Below, piece by piece: positions 19,909 through 30,900 of a DNA stretch of 64,000 nt. A model generated the notes under the pieces. The model was not told the DNA's origin. It saw only the letters and a program-made list of their open reading frames with translations, and made no database searches. The stretch covers positions 3,720,001-3,784,000 of the forward strand of contig CM074764.1 in the NCBI GenBank assembly GCA_037355855.1, written 5' to 3'. Positions within the stretch are counted from its first letter, which is position 1; every line of letters begins with the position of its first letter. Origin of the DNA: Pseudo-nitzschia pungens. Taxonomy: Eukaryota > Bacillariophyta > Bacillariophyceae > Bacillariales > Bacillariaceae. The translations under genes were made by a program, and so were the position numbers.

Positions 19909-22278
19909 ATGTCATTCGAGTCGTACGTACGTAACCTTGAAGTTCCTTCTGCAACCCAGAATGATGATCACCAGCCAACCCGAAAAAGAAGGGTGGGAGA
20001 AGGTGGGACCAAGCGAAAATTGACAGACACTCAGATAAGACGTCTATCAGGAAGGAAAAAACCGAAATATGACGCTTACGAGGGGGACGTTGAAAGCGAT
20101 GAGGATTACAAGGACGACGACGACGACGACGACGATGAGGATTACAAGGACGACGACGACGACGACGACGACGAAGTCACTCCTAAGGAAGGATCATCTA
20201 GGGAAGGATCCGAAAACGAAGAAGGTCACTACACACTTTCTTCCGCCGAAAAAAATAGAATTATCTCCCAATATGAGTCAACGGAAAAAAGGATAGCGTC
20301 ACCCAAGAATTATTCCGTTCTTAAAAAAAGGGTCTGCTCCTATTGTACCAATTGTCAGGATAAAACGATATTTTGTCGCCAATGCCCCCAAGACGAGTTG
20401 TGCACTACCTGCGAGGGAACAATGTGCTGGAATTGTTGTCAAAGAATCCAATGCGGCATGTCAGAGAAACCGTGTTTGTTTGTTCTTGGTCGTGACCACG
20501 ATGGCGGTCAATCGAAAGTCAAGGACCGTGTTGCTAATTCATGTGAACGTTGCAAAGAAAAAAAAATTAAATGTGAACTGTGCGATAGACAGGATTGTGG
20601 ATGTTCCGGAGTCATGTGTAAGAATTGCTGCGTCGCTCGGACAAAAGGAACAGCGGTTGACTGTGTTTTCAAACTAAACAAGAAAAGAGGACCAAAAAAG
20701 GAGAAACTACGGGTAAAGGTAGATCTGAATAAACGTCATACCGAGTTCTTTCAGTCGCAAAATAGAAAAAGGCGAAAGCAATTTATGCGATTGATGACGG
20801 AACAATTTACATTGGATCAGAGAAAGTTGGAATGGAATCGACAAAAAGAGCATTTCGATAACCATTCTGAACAATGGATATATCTTCAAAGAAAGTCTGA
20901 ATTCGATCAACAAAAACAGCATTTGGATGATGTATTCAATCATTACTACCAAAGACAAGCTGCTTTAAATCAAAAGATAGAAGAGTTCAAAGCGGCTACC
21001 ACAAAGCCGTCCTCAAACAACGGAGAAAACGGAGGCAACCCGATCAATGATGAACCGGAAGATGAAAACCCGGCTGCCAAAAACGATCCCCCGAACAACG
21101 GAGAAAACGGAGGCAACCCGATCAATGATGAACCGGAAGATGAAAACCCGGCTGCCAAAAACGATCCCCCGAACAACGGAGAAAACGGAGGCAACCCGAT
21201 CAATGATGAACCGGAAGATGAAAACCCGGCTGCCAAAAACGATCCCCCGAACAACGGAGAAAACGGAGGCAACCCGATCAACGATGAACCGGAAGATGAA
21301 AACCCGGGTGCCAAAAACGATCCCCCGAACAACGGAGAAAACGGAGGCAACCCGATCAACGATGAACCGGAAGATGAAAACCCGGCTGCCAAAAACGATC
21401 CCCCGAATAACGGAGAAAACGGAGGCAACCCGATCAACGATGAACCGGAAGATGAAAACCCGGGTGCCAAAAACGATCCCCCGAACAACGGAGAAAACGG
21501 AGGCAACCCGATCAACGATGAACCGGAAGATGAAAACCCGGCTGCCAAAAACGATCCCCCGAATAACGGAGAAAACGGAGGCAACCCGATCAACGATGAA
21601 CCGGAAGATGAAAACCCGGCTGCCAAAAACGATCCCCCGAATAACGGAGAAAACGGAGGCAACCCGATCAACGATGAACCGGAAGATGAAAACCCGGCTG
21701 CCAAAAACGATCCCCCGAATAACGGAGAAAACGGAGGCAACCCGATCAACGATGAACCGGAAGATGAAAACCCGGCTGCCAAAAACGATCCCCCGAATAA
21801 CGGAGAAAACGGAGGCAACCCGATCATCGATGAACCGGAAGATGAAAACCCGGCTGCCAAAAAGGATCCCCCGAACAACGGAGAAAACGGAGGCAACCGG
21901 ATGAACGATAAACCGGAAGATGAAAACCCGGGTGCCAAAAAGGATCCCCCGAACAACGGAGAAAACGGAGGCAACCGGATGAACAGAGACAACGGAGAAA
22001 ACCAAGGCAACCCGATCAACAACCCCAACGGAGAAAAGAAAGGCAACCAAGGAACGGACAAGCGGACCTCAAATAACGGTTGCGAAGATGGAAAGAGAGA
22101 CGACTCTACCGACCTAGAAAAACAGAACGACGCGGTGAACGACTCCCATCCCCAGGATTGTGAAGTTACCGTTGATTCGAACGAAAAAAAAACTCTGAAC
22201 ATTGTCACAAAAGTCAATATTCCACACCCTTCTCCGAAAAATTGGGAAATGACGATCAAATTTAAAGGAGATATCTGA
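19909..22278 (+). CDS. Cysteine-rich protein with acidic and 26-residue tandem repeats (Mutator-like element)
   Basis: A 789-residue frame from an ATG. In order it has a basic N-terminus (TRKRRVGEGGTKRK), two copies of an acidic block (EDYKDDDDDDDDE, about residues 65-90), and a cysteine region (about 140-245). The cysteine region has two similar modules: CSYCTNCQ..CRQC..CTTC..CWNCC, and SCERCKEKKIKCELC..CGCSG.MCKNCC. The second contains the C-x2-C-x6-C spacing of Zn2Cys6-type DNA-binding domains, but I would not assign that family. A Gln/Lys-rich predicted coiled coil follows (about 270-360). Next come twelve near-identical 26-residue repeats (NNGENGGNPINDEPEDENPA...), and last a short C-terminal domain (VTVDSNEKKTLNIVTKVNI). 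The family is unknown. A nuclear DNA- or zinc-binding accessory role is inferred. Confidence 0.75.
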   Translation: MSFESYVRNLEVPSATQNDDHQPTRKRRVGEGGTKRKLTDTQIRRLSGRKKPKYDAYEGDVESDEDYKDDDDDDDDEDYKDDDDDDDDEVTPKEGSSREGSENEEGHYTLSSAEKNRIISQYESTEKRIASPKNYSVLKKRVCSYCTNCQDKTIFCRQCPQDELCTTCEGTMCWNCCQRIQCGMSEKPCLFVLGRDHDGGQSKVKDRVANSCERCKEKKIKCELCDRQDCGCSGVMCKNCCVARTKGTAVDCVFKLNKKRGPKKEKLRVKVDLNKRHTEFFQSQNRKRRKQFMRLMTEQFTLDQRKLEWNRQKEHFDNHSEQWIYLQRKSEFDQQKQHLDDVFNHYYQRQAALNQKIEEFKAATTKPSSNNGENGGNPINDEPEDENPAAKNDPPNNGENGGNPINDEPEDENPAAKNDPPNNGENGGNPINDEPEDENPAAKNDPPNNGENGGNPINDEPEDENPGAKNDPPNNGENGGNPINDEPEDENPAAKNDPPNNGENGGNPINDEPEDENPGAKNDPPNNGENGGNPINDEPEDENPAAKNDPPNNGENGGNPINDEPEDENPAAKNDPPNNGENGGNPINDEPEDENPAAKNDPPNNGENGGNPINDEPEDENPAAKNDPPNNGENGGNPIIDEPEDENPAAKKDPPNNGENGGNRMNDKPEDENPGAKKDPPNNGENGGNRMNRDNGENQGNPINNPNGEKKGNQGTDKRTSNNGCEDGKRDDSTDLEKQNDAVNDSHPQDCEVTVDSNEKKTLNIVTKVNIPHPSPKNWEMTIKFKGDI
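21016..21960 (+). repeat. 78-bp coding minisatellite, 12 units
   Basis: Units are nearly identical, differing at a few positions (AAT/AAC, GCT/GGT), so the array expanded recently. It preserves the frame. The same array is also free of stops on the other strand, which explains long antisense frames. Confidence 0.92.
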
Positions 22279-22446
22279 AGAATCGAAACAGGCCAAAGAC
22301 GTTGTTTAAAAAAAGAAATTGATGCGTAAACATAAAGGAAAGACGCCATACGCCAAAACCATAACAAGGCCAAATAAGGGAAAGCAATAAAGATGGTACA
22401 ACGAAATAGTCTTATTATTGAAAATGAACACGATAGTAGAAATAAT

Positions 22447-23223
22447 TTATTTGTCCGAAAAAGGAAAACCGTCATTTAGAGTCCTCAATGGCGATGGTGG
22501 TACAATGTGGCATTTTGTTGTGGACGTATGCTGGGGATGTCTAACGGGGTCTTCTCCGGGATATAATTGGTGTTGAACTTTAATTACAGTACTCGCTTTA
22601 GAAGACTTAATCGAAGGCAAGTTTCTCCTAGAATCAGCACAACGTTGGGGACGTCGGCGGTGTCCATTAAAGAGTAGAACGGAGGATAGATTGCGATAAT
22701 TGTGGACCCAACCAGAAAAAATAGGTGCCCAAAGGCTACCACAGAAAGGACAATTGACAGAATCCAGGAGGGCGATGTGGTGATGGTGGAATGAGGAGTA
22801 ACACTGGTTACAAAGGAACATAGCGCAGTTCATTGTCGGTTTTTGACAATAAACACACGGCTTTCGAAGCAAGGAAAAGCACATGGTAGAGGTTTCGGTA
22901 TCGAGTATTCGCGGAGAATGGTGTTTTGAAAGGCGATTCAAGATTGTCAATATGGAGAGAGAGAATTCGCCGGGGGAGAGAGAAAACCCAATCTCGGTGA
23001 GCAAAAATAAGACATGTTTACAAGTGTAAACAGGAGAGGCTCCACATTGAACGTCGGGACATGAACAGATAATGGAGCAGGAGGAGATGACAACAGTGTA
23101 GGCATTCCCAGTAGTCCCCAAAATTTGAATAACAGAGGACGGCGAGTTCACCCGATACGGTAAAATGTAAAAAAACTGTGTCTTAGCGCGTCGCAAGCGT
23201 TCCAAGTGGATAAATATCGACAC
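22447..23223 (-). CDS. SWIM-like and RING-like zinc protein (Mutator-like element)
   Basis: The frame codes for about 258 residues. It contains a SWIM-type signature (CSCPDVQCGASPVYTCKH: C-x-C...C-x-H) near residue 55-70. A RING-like run follows near 125-165: CVYCQKPTMNCAMFLCNQC, FHHHH, then VNCPFC. SWIM fingers are normally found at the C-terminus of MULE transposases, and here the motif sits in its own gene next to the right end. No ATG opens the frame. The furthest start in frame is GTG at 23223, and an upstream exon joined at an AG near 23226 is possible, so the 5' end is uncertain. The C-terminus is basic and Ser/Pro-rich. The zinc fingers could help DNA or protein binding by the transposase complex, but this is inferred. 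Confidence 0.65.
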   Translation of the reverse strand: MSIFIHLERLRRAKTQFFYILPYRVNSPSSVIQILGTTGNAYTVVISSCSIICSCPDVQCGASPVYTCKHVLFLLTEIGFSLSPGEFSLSILTILNRLSKHHSPRILDTETSTMCFSLLRKPCVYCQKPTMNCAMFLCNQCYSSFHHHHIALLDSVNCPFCGSLWAPIFSGWVHNYRNLSSVLLFNGHRRRPQRCADSRRNLPSIKSSKASTVIKVQHQLYPGEDPVRHPQHTSTTKCHIVPPSPLRTLNDGFPFSDK

Positions 23224-23524
23224 TAGCGGAACATGAATGAGAAACGAGGTGAACTGACAGAGGGGAAAAAATAAGGCAAGGGGAGTTCTACTTACCGCGT
23301 GACGGTGGATTGGTGGAGGACATCATCATGGTGTAATAACGATGTCAAAATTGTTTTACCGGTATGCAGTGAAAGGACAACATACATAAAAGTAAGGAAA
23401 AAATGAAGGTGGACAAAAAAGTAAGAGAAAAGACATAAATGGTCGTGGTGGATAATGGATATGAAACAGCGGTTGAAACACTTAAGAAGTGATTGCTGGA
23501 AAGTAATTACAGTGAGGAGTGGTG

Positions 23525-23626
23525 TCGTAAATGTCCGATCGCATGTAAATCTTTTTTTGTCGCCAAATTTTGTACCGAACTAAAGTAAAATTCAAATCGT
23601 AATGTACTATATACTGTTTTAACTCC
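23525..23626 (-). repeat. Right terminal inverted repeat of the Mutator-like element
   Basis: Reverse complement of 14722-14823, ending at CTCC. Confidence 0.92.
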
Positions 23627-23636
23627 GTCGCAAAAC
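23627..23636 (+). repeat. Target-site duplication, right copy
   Basis: GTCGCAAAAC, identical to 14712-14721. Confidence 0.92.
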
Positions 23637-24105
23637 ACGAAAACACGAAACTACGAAAACAACAACAACAACAACAACAGCATCAAAAACAACGAAAACA
23701 ACGACAGCCCCTCTAGTAGAAGTGTAATGTAAACAACCTACTAACATAAATAATCGTAGCCGTTGTCGTAATGGGTGTCGTAATGGTCCTCGTAATCGTC
23801 GTCGTCATCTACTTCAAGCGAAAGGACTTAGTCCTTTCGACCGTGGTTTGCAACGGAGGAAATCGACTTCGACTTTGTCTTCATTAACTCGTCCCCTTCT
23901 TCCAGTATTGCTTCTACTGGAACTCCAGCTGCAATTCTGCCCTTCACGAATTCAATAGGCGCTCACGAAAGACCGGGATCCTCGTGTCGTCGTTGCTCTG
24001 CATTCCCGACAGTCCGGGATGATCATGTATTTTTTGTGTACTGGCACTCATAGAAGACCAATTTAAGTTCCAAAGTTTCGGTGATGAAAGCACATAGAGT
24101 AAGCT
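23637..24105. other. Spacer after the Mutator-like element
   Basis: Contains an AAC/ACA-rich simple run at 23660-23705 and no convincing gene. Confidence 0.5.
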
Positions 24106-24178
24106 GGATGATTAGCTCGGTTTGTAGAGCGTGCGACTGTTAATCGCAAGGCCATGAGTTCGATCTTCATATCGTCCG
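24106..24178 (+). tRNA. tRNA-Asn(GTT)
   Basis: A 73-base cloverleaf can be folded by eye. The acceptor arms GGATGAT and ATCGTCC pair fully with one G-U. The D arm is GCTC/GAGC. The anticodon arm TGCGA/TCGCA encloses the loop CTGTTAA, so the anticodon is GTT. The variable loop is AGGCC, and the T arm ATGAG/TTCAT has loop TTCGATC. The discriminator base is G. The internal A box (TAGCTCGG) and B box (GAGTTCGATCT) are close to the eukaryotic consensus. There is no intron and CCA is not encoded, as expected for a nuclear gene. The downstream T run is weak. Confidence 0.9.
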
Positions 24179-24987
24179 TTTCCCCCTCGTCGCGTAAGAT
24201 CAGTCTTCGGAGTGTACGAGAGTTAATCGTGTGGTTACAGTTCATTTAAATCTTTTGGAGGAAGTGTTGTTTTATCCCTTTCCAGATCCGCGAGAAAAAA
24301 TTCTGATCAGCACTGTGGTCGACGGAGATAACTTGGGTCCTGGCGAAGAACCCCAATTTCTTCCCTCCTCCAAACTCTGCGACAAAGCACTATTGGGTAC
24401 CGTAAGGTTATCGGTACGGTGGTCGAACGTGGTTTCGGTTCGGACACCGGTATATGAACAGGAATGATGACCCCCGCACGTGAGCAATTCCCACCAGAAA
24501 CAGGACCTTTGCCCATGGGTGACAAAGCACAAAACTAGAACTGGTCTTGTTATGAGTACCGTAGAAATAAAAATCGATCAGATATTAATTCCATTGCTGT
24601 CTGTTTCAAACATCTTCGCTCATTCATATTATGTTGTGTTTGCAATGATTGACATGGCACTTTAATACTAATGACACATTACTAGCTATCGAAGACAGCA
24701 TCACGAGAGAGGGGTATAGAGATATGAGACACCCATCTTTGTGGGGGAAACTATAGAGGACGAGATACTCGATATAATTTTTTCTTCTTTCGCTTTAATA
24801 TTGCTATTATATTGTTATTGTATATGTAATGTCATTAGTATTTTGGATTACCAATGATGTAGTGTACTATTTTTTCTTTCGTTCATTTCCATTCATGATA
24901 TTTATTACTCATCCTGTCAAGCGGTGATCGATCGACAGAAATTCACTTGTTCGGGCTGTTCTCGTGATCGCAATGCTATGCTTTCCA
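24179..24987. other. Intergenic, 3' of the giant repeat protein gene
   Basis: Open frames here are short and overlap each other on both strands without recognisable features. The part 24760-24960 is AT-rich. I see no gene. Confidence 0.5.
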
Positions 24988-27900
24988 TCAAGCGAAGGCC
25001 AATCCGCGACACGAGTCGTCGGTGGTACAGTCTACCTCGTAACTACGCTTCACCGAGGCTCGGGCGCAGGAGTCTTCTCCGCGGCACGTGATTCCATCCA
25101 CTCCGGTGAAGCTACCGCGCTTGCAACTCTTATCCCCGATGCACTGCACGTTCGTTTCTTGGACCGTGGTAGGGTCGAAGATGTCGACCGTACTGGCGAA
25201 GGCGGTGTCGAGACACGATCCATCCTCCACGCATTCAACGTCGCGGCAGTTCTCGAAATAAACCTCGACACACTTGACACAGCGGACGTTCTCCAATCGT
25301 CGGTTGAAGGTGGCTTCGATCCATCCGTTGGCGATGGCGGTCATCACATCCACTTGGTTGTTGGGGTCCTCGAGGCGCGAAACCTTGCACTTGGGAAGAT
25401 ATGTGGTGGGGGCCATGCTGATGGTTGGAGACATGGTCGGTGAGGGCGTAGGATCCATAGGGACCGAGATCTCCGGATCCACCAAGCCGGTCTTTGCGAG
25501 GTCCTCTTCGAAGGAGCCGGCGATGACAGCGGCCCGGAGCAACTTGATGACATCCTTCGGATCGACATCGGAGTTGGGAGTAGCCGTAACGGTAGTTTCG
25601 ACGTCAAAGCACTTTCGGGCAGACGAATCCGCTTCGCAGCTGGTCTCGACGGCGTCGACTTCGTAGCTGACATCTTCCGAGGTGATTTCAGCGTCCTCCA
25701 AGATGTCATCGATGGCGGTCTTGTATCCGGCTTCGACGTCTTCGGTGGAGGTGGCGGGGTCGCCGAACGAGGCGCCCATTACCAGGGAAGCGGATGGCAA
25801 GGAGACATCGGCACCGGTCAAACCTGGGTGCTCGCCGAGCTTGTCCGCAAATTTACCGTTGGCGATGACGTCATACAGCTTTTCGATGATAGACTCAGGA
25901 TCAACACCAGATCCTGGCTCAGCCGTAACGGTAGATTTAACGCTGAAGCACGATCCCGTGGCCTCGGTTTCACAAGAGACTGGGCTTGCCTTGACATCAA
26001 CAACAACATCGTCAGGATTGATATTAGCATCCTTGATGATATCTTCGATCACGGCATTGTAACCGTCCTCGACTTCCTCCTCCGTGGTACTAGTTTCGGC
26101 AAACGATGCGTCGGTGACCAATGAGGCAGATTTCGGGACTGGTACCGAAGCGGCCACACCAGCCAAGCCAGCGTTCTCGAGCAACTGGTCGAAACTTCCA
26201 TCAGCAATGGCAGCCTTGAGTTTCTCAATGATGGCGTCGGGGTCGGCATCGGATTCGTTGTCTACCGTGACAGTGACATCAACTCTGAAGCAGTTATCCT
26301 TGGCGGTTTCTTCCTCACAAACTGCATCAACTGATTTGATGCCGACTGAGACATCATCCGAATCGATACCCTCTTCGTCTAGAATGGCTTGGACTGCACC
26401 ATCATATGCCTTTGCAACATCCGCGCTAGTAACAGCATCGTCGTCCGTGCTTGCAATGGTGGTCAAGCTACTGGAAGCTCCTGTCAACGGTCCGAGGCCA
26501 ATGACTCCACCGGAAACGCCGGCATCTTCGATAAGCTGAGCAAATTTGCCGCTTTGGATGGCCTTCTCAATCGCTTCAATGACATCTTCAGGATCTGTGC
26601 CGGAACTTGGGGTGGCTGAAACAGTGACTTCTGCTTCGAAACACTTCTTGTCGGCCTTATCTGGTCCACATTTACCCTCAACAGCATCGACATCCAGCAC
26701 GAGACCATCTTCCGAGATACCCTCATCTTCCAAGATCTGCTTGATAGCGACTTCGTAAGCTGCTTCCACGACCTCTCCTGCTGTACGACGATTGAAAGCC
26801 GCATTTGTAAGGGTGCTGGCAGATGGCATTGCCGTTGGGGAAGACGATGGTGCTTCTGTTGTAACTGGAATCGAGACGACTCCTCCTGTCAAGTCCGAGG
26901 AGTCAGCGAGCTTGTCATCGAAAACACCGGATCCAATGGCCTCGTCAACCAACTTGATCGCATCGTCAGAAGAGACCTCTGAATCTGGGGAAGCTGTTAC
27001 AGTGGTCTCAACATCAAAGCACTTCTTGCCAGATGAGACATCTGGTCCACAAGTACCCTCAACTGCATCGACATCAAAAGTAACAGAGTCAGGATCAATC
27101 TTATTTTCATCAAAGATCCCTTGGATGATATCATTGTATGCTCCTTCTACAAATTCTTCTGTTACTGGGATGCCTTCGGAAGTAAGCTCATCGACCTCTG
27201 CGACGGAGTTAGAGCTGCTAGAGTCAACCGGCAAAGTGACATTCGATGCTGTCAAGTCTGAAGATTCATCCAGCTTGTCATCAAATTTACCCGAAATAAT
27301 ATCTTGGTTGACCAACTTGATGGCATCATCTGTATCGATACCAGATGTTGGGAGAGTCGCAATAGTAGTATCAACATCGAAACACTTCTTGTCCGAAACA
27401 TCTTCAGCGCATTCTCCCTCAACTGCATCGACCGTAACAGTGACGTTAGAACCCACATTTTTCTCACTAAGAATATCTTCGACGACATCTTTGAACGATT
27501 CTTCAACATCTTCTTCTGTCACTGGAGTACCGTCAGCTTTATTTTCATCAACTTCTAGGATCGAATCGGAGCTGCTAGTATCAAGTGGCAGTGAGACAAC
27601 GACACCAGTCGCATCTGAGTTCTCCTCGATGTTGGCAGCAAGCTCACCGTCAAGGATGCCTTGTTGGACCTGCTGCATGGCAGTCTCTGTGTCAACGCCA
27701 GAAGACGGTGAGGCGGTGATGGTGGTCTCGACATCGAAGCATTCCTTGTCCATCAAATCTTCGGTACATTCGACCTTCACTGCTTCAACTTCAACAAGGA
27801 CATCGTCAGCAATGTCGCCAAGAATTTCGTCAATTGCAGTTTCAAATTCTTTCTCAACGTCATCTTCTGATTTCATTGTGCCCGCATCAAACGCCGCGTT

Positions 27901-30900
27901 GGCAGACGAAGTGGAAGATGGTGCGTTAGTAATAACTGCATCTGTCAAATTTGACGATGCCTCAATTGCGCTGGCAAGATCACCTTGATCAATGGAAGAT
28001 TGAATCTTGTCGACTGCAGCATCGGCATCAACACCGCTGGATGGAGAAGCCGTGATCTTGGTTTCTACATCGAAGCATTTTTTACCCGATAATTCGGCAG
28101 GACAGTCAGTTGGAACTGCTTCAACCTCCACGAAGACACCATCCGTCAACAAGCCTGATTCCTTCAGAGTGTCTTTCACAGCGTCTTCGTATACACTCTC
28201 CACATATTCGGGCGATGTTGCTGTACTTTCGTCGAACGAAGCGAGGGCAAGAGAAGTGGAAGAAGGTGCATTCGAAATGACAACATCATCCAAAATTGAA
28301 TTGGCTTCGATCGTGTTGGCTAAATCACCCTCGGCAATCGCTGATTGGATCTTTTCAATAGCGGTGTCTGGATCAACATCCGATGATGGGGTACTTGTGA
28401 CAACAGTCTCCACAGTGTAACACTTCTTCGATGATTCATCTTCGCCACAATCCACTTCGACCGCGTTGGCATCAACAATGACATCATCCGCACCGATGTT
28501 CTCTCCGAGAAGAGTGGACTGAATCGCTCCCTCATAAGCTGCCTCGATATCCTCAGCTGTAACTTCTGTACCTGTTTTCGAATTCTCACTAACCGAGGCA
28601 GTGGAAAGGGAAGTAGATGAAGGCGCGTTTGTAACATCAGGACCTGAAACACCTGGAGCTTCATCAATCTTGCCTTCAAAAATATCTTCAGCAATACTCG
28701 TTTTCATCTTTGCAATAATATCCTCCGGATCAACTCCCGAGCTCGGCGTAGTCGAGACCGTTGTTTTCACACTGAAACACTTCTTTCCGGTCGAGTCGGA
28801 AGCACACTCCTGTTCCACAGCTTCAACTTCGACAATAACTTGATTCGGCTTGATGTTCTCTTGTTCCAAAATATCGTTGATTGCGTCTTTGTATGCAGCC
28901 TCGATGTCATCGGCTGTTGCTGTAGAATCTTCATCAATAGATGCATTTGAAACTCCTGAAGCAGATAGGAGAGGAACTGTGATACTTGTACCGGTTAGGT
29001 CTGACTCAGATTCAACCAAATCGGCGAAATCACCTTTTGCAATAGCCATTTCTATGTCTTGAATCACACCCAATAGATCAGCATCAGAAGCCGTTGGGGA
29101 AGCTGTAATCTTCGATGTAACAGAATAGCATTTCTTCGAAGATAGAGTAGCTTCACAATCTACCTCCATGGCTTCAACTTCCACAAACACGTCATCGGGG
29201 CTGATATTCGCATCTTTCAGAAGAGACTGGATCGCTCCTTCGTACGCTGCTTCAAGGTTCTCTTTCGATGCTGCTTCGTTATCATCGACAGAGGCCAACG
29301 ACACGGAAGAAGCGGCTTGACCAGCGGAAATGGTCACATTGGTCAAGTCCGATAACTCTTCGACCTTCTTTCCGAAGTCACCGGTTGCGACGTCTTTAGC
29401 AACGGCTTGGACGGCATCATCCAAACTAATACCTGCACTCGGTGACGCCGTTAGGATCGATTCCACTTTAAAGCACTTCTTCGAAGTCAAATCTGCAGCA
29501 CAATCGACTGCGACTGCATCGACCTCGACAAGAACATCATCTGTCGAGATACCGGCTCCCTCGAGGACCTGCTCGATAGCACCTTCGTATGCTGATTCCA
29601 ATTCTTCTGCTGTTGCTGCGGCTCCGAGTCCGGTGAGCTCATCAACTGCGGCATTCGTAAACGAGGTTGTGGATGGTGCATTCGTAATAACAGCACTAGT
29701 GAGCTCAGATCCAGTCTCAACCTTTTCTGCGAAGTCGCCCTTTTCAACTGCTGCCTTGACCTTTTTGATGATATCAGCAGTGTCAGCGTCACTAGATGGT
29801 GAAGCTGTTACAGTTGATTCAACGGTGAAACACTTCTTGCTTGATACTCCGGCAGCACAGTCCGCCTCCACAGCCACTGAATCAATGAGGATGTCATCCG
29901 GCGAGATGTTCGATTCCATGAGAATGTCTTTGATTGCTTCTCCGTATGCACTTTCGACATCATCAGCTGTAGCGGACGAGCCAGATGATGTGTTTTCGTC
30001 GAATTCAGCGCTAGTGATCGCGATTGATGATGGTGCAGTCGAGATAATGGATCCAGTGATATCCGGTGATTCATCAACCTTCTTCGCAAAAATGCCTGCG
30101 GCAATGGCTGCTTCAAGCTTCTCAATGATATCATCGGGATCAACTTCTGCACTTGGCGATACAATGACAGTCGTTTCAACATCGAAACACTTCTTCCCAG
30201 TCAACTCAGCATCGCACTCTGCTTCTTCTGCCTTTACAGTATAAGAGACACCACCAGTCAACCCTGCCTCGGCAAGGATAGAATCGATTGCCGCCTTATA
30301 TGCTGATTCAACAACATCAGCTGTAGCCGCAGCATCATCGTCGATTGCAGCGCTCGAGAATAGTTTGCCAAATTTGAGAGATTGGGAGACAATAGGACTT
30401 GTCACATCCGGAGAAAGTCGGTCGAGCTCTTTTTCGAACCTATCATTCGCGATCGCCTCTTCAATCTTTTCAATGATTTCATACGGATCAACGTCAGAGT
30501 TCGGGGCAGCCGTGACAATTGCATCGACGGTAAAACACTTGGTTTCGGAAGAAGAATCTTCGCATTCCGTCTCAAGCGCTTCTACTTCCACAAACACGTC
30601 GCTTGGATCGACGCCCATTTCCTTGAGGATTTCATCGATGACATCTTGGTAACCTTTCTCCACGTCGTCTTCACTAGCATTTGCGTTATCCGTCACAAGA
30701 CTGGAAGTCGAGGACGCAGAGTCAGAGCCACTGATGATCGCACCGGTCAAATCCGATAATGATTCTACCTTGTCTCCAAATTTACCCTTTGCAATAGCCT
30801 TTTCTACCGCTTCGAGGATAGATTCCAAATCGACATCAGAACCTGGCAGCGCCGTGAAGATCGCATCAACCTTGAAGCACTTCTTCTCAGACATGTCAAC

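Larger units (their letters stand above)
14722..23626. mobile_element. Mutator-like transposon (8905 bp, four genes)
   Basis: Bounded by 102-bp inverted repeats (14722-14823 and 23525-23626) and by identical 10-bp direct repeats. Cargo from left to right: MULE transposase (15153-18668, +), an unknown protein broken between two frames (18582-19566, -), a cysteine-rich repeat protein (19909-22278, +), and a SWIM/RING-like protein (about 22447-23223, -). The exact duplication and intact transposase point to fairly recent insertion. Confidence 0.9.

Noticed and set aside
20970..22475. Leftward 501- and 345-codon frames opposite the cysteine-rich repeat gene
   Set aside because: They consist of translated 78-bp repeats in the wrong frame, with no other features.
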